From Gammaproteobacteria bacterium (lineage in GTDB: Bacteria; Pseudomonadota; Gammaproteobacteria; BMS3Bbin11), in the NCBI GenBank assembly GCA_030617565.1, contig JAUWVE010000103.1, forward strand, positions 1 to 5,562: a DNA stretch of 5,562 nt, in the 5' to 3' direction. The notes beneath the pieces were generated by a model. The model worked only from the letters and a program-made list of their open reading frames with translations. It searched no databases and was not told where the DNA came from. Below are positions 4,915 through 5,562 of the stretch, piece after piece. Both the position numbers and the translations under genes were made by a program. The first letter of the stretch is position 1. Each line of letters begins with the position of its first letter.

Positions 4915-5562
4915 CTACAGCTGCTCTTCGAAACCCCTGGCCTTGGTAACCTGATCGATATCCTGCAGGTGCTGCAGCAATTCTTTCATGCGCGCCAGTG
5001 GCCAGGAATTGGGGCCATCACTGAGGGCTTTATCGGGGTCGGGGTGTGTTTCCATGAATAGCCCCGACACACCTACTGCTATGGCGGCTCTGGCCAGTAC
5101 CGGGATGTACTCGCGGTTGCCACCTGAATGCGTGCCCTGACCACCGGGTTGCTGTACGGAATGGGTCACATCAAACACCACAGGGCAGCCGGTCTCCCGC
5201 ATGATCGCCAGTGAACGCATATCGACGACCAGGTTATTGTAACCAAAGCTGACACCGCGCTCGCAGACCATGACCCGCCCTTTTCCGCCGGCGGCAATCG
5301 CTTTGCTGGCTACCTGTGTCATTTCCTGCGGCGACAGGAACTGCCCTTTTTTGATGTTGACCGGTTTACCACAGGCGCCGACTGCCTCGATCAAGTCAGT
5401 CTGACGACAGAGAAAAGCCGGGGTCTGCAGGACATCGACGACTTCTGCAACCGTCTTCACCTCTGTTGCGCTGTGCACATCCGTGAGTACCGGAACCCCG
5501 GTTTGCTGACGAACGTGATCGAGGATTTTAAGTCCCTCGTCGATCCCCATGCCACGATAGGA
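4915..5562 (-). CDS. kdsA: 3-deoxy-D-manno-octulosonate 8-phosphate synthase KdsA (C-terminal 215 residues, cut by window edge)
   Basis: Cytoplasmic aldolase-type enzyme condensing PEP with arabinose-5-phosphate to Kdo-8-phosphate, committing carbon to the LPS inner core. The frame is open to the right edge (first residues SYRGMG, as in KdsA); about 65 N-terminal residues are missing against the 284 of E. coli. Numbering the visible part from its first residue: TDVH (27-30), ARQTDL-like CRQTDL (52-57), INIKKGQFLSP (68-78 region), CERGVSFGYNNLVVDM (100-115), DVTHSVQ (131-137), SGGNRE, METHPDP (170-176) and SDG (181-183). H134, E171 and D182 fit the metal-site residues H185, E222 and D233 of the Aquifex enzyme. 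The THSVQxPGG...METHP and SDGPN wording resembles Aquifex more than E. coli (THALQ, EAHP, CDGPSA), hinting at the metal-dependent class; the deciding N-terminal Cys/Asn is outside the window. The stop is a TAG 14 bases from the repeat element. Confidence 0.96.
   Translation of the reverse strand, partial: SYRGMGIDEGLKILDHVRQQTGVPVLTDVHSATEVKTVAEVVDVLQTPAFLCRQTDLIEAVGACGKPVNIKKGQFLSPQEMTQVASKAIAAGGKGRVMVCERGVSFGYNNLVVDMRSLAIMRETGCPVVFDVTHSVQQPGGQGTHSGGNREYIPVLARAAIAVGVSGLFMETHPDPDKALSDGPNSWPLARMKELLQHLQDIDQVTKARGFEEQL

Overview
The window is ordinary chromosomal DNA of a Gram-negative proteobacterium, most likely a gammaproteobacterium. The evidence is a kdsA-eno-ftsB gene cluster (Kdo/LPS synthesis, glycolysis, cell division), a four-subunit type sdhC-sdhD-sdhA succinate dehydrogenase operon, and a YgfZ homologue. 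KdsA implies an LPS outer membrane. The genus cannot be fixed from the sequence.

Layout. Bases 1-1666 (minus strand) hold sdhC, sdhD and the first 311 codons of sdhA, tightly packed with overlapping ends; sdhA runs off the left edge and sdhB is presumably beyond it. A 140-base divergent gap (1667-1806) separates this operon from ygfZ (1807-2742, plus strand). Bases 2743-3060 are a gene-free convergent gap. It contains a likely bidirectional terminator/palindrome, a REP-like palindrome, a two-unit heptamer repeat and a ten-unit heptamer array that ends exactly at the ftsB stop codon. From 3061 to 5562 (minus strand) come ftsB, eno and the C-terminal three quarters of kdsA, which is cut by the right edge. 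The kdsA-eno gap (4643-4914) holds a 144-base MITE-like hairpin element made of 9-base CACRGAGGN units, and two perfect odd-length palindromes just upstream of eno.

How the genes work together. SdhC/D/A (with SdhB) oxidise succinate and reduce quinone in the inner membrane. YgfZ is a folate-binding protein that helps maintain Fe-S enzymes, so its divergent placement beside an Fe-S-dependent complex makes biological sense. Eno supplies PEP, and KdsA uses PEP to make Kdo-8-phosphate for LPS. FtsB is a divisome scaffold that often follows eno in proteobacteria.

No new enzyme system is visible. All seven genes belong to well-known families with their key residues intact. The unusual material is non-coding: the pure heptamer array, the MITE-like element inside a normally compact operon, and the paired palindromes ahead of eno.
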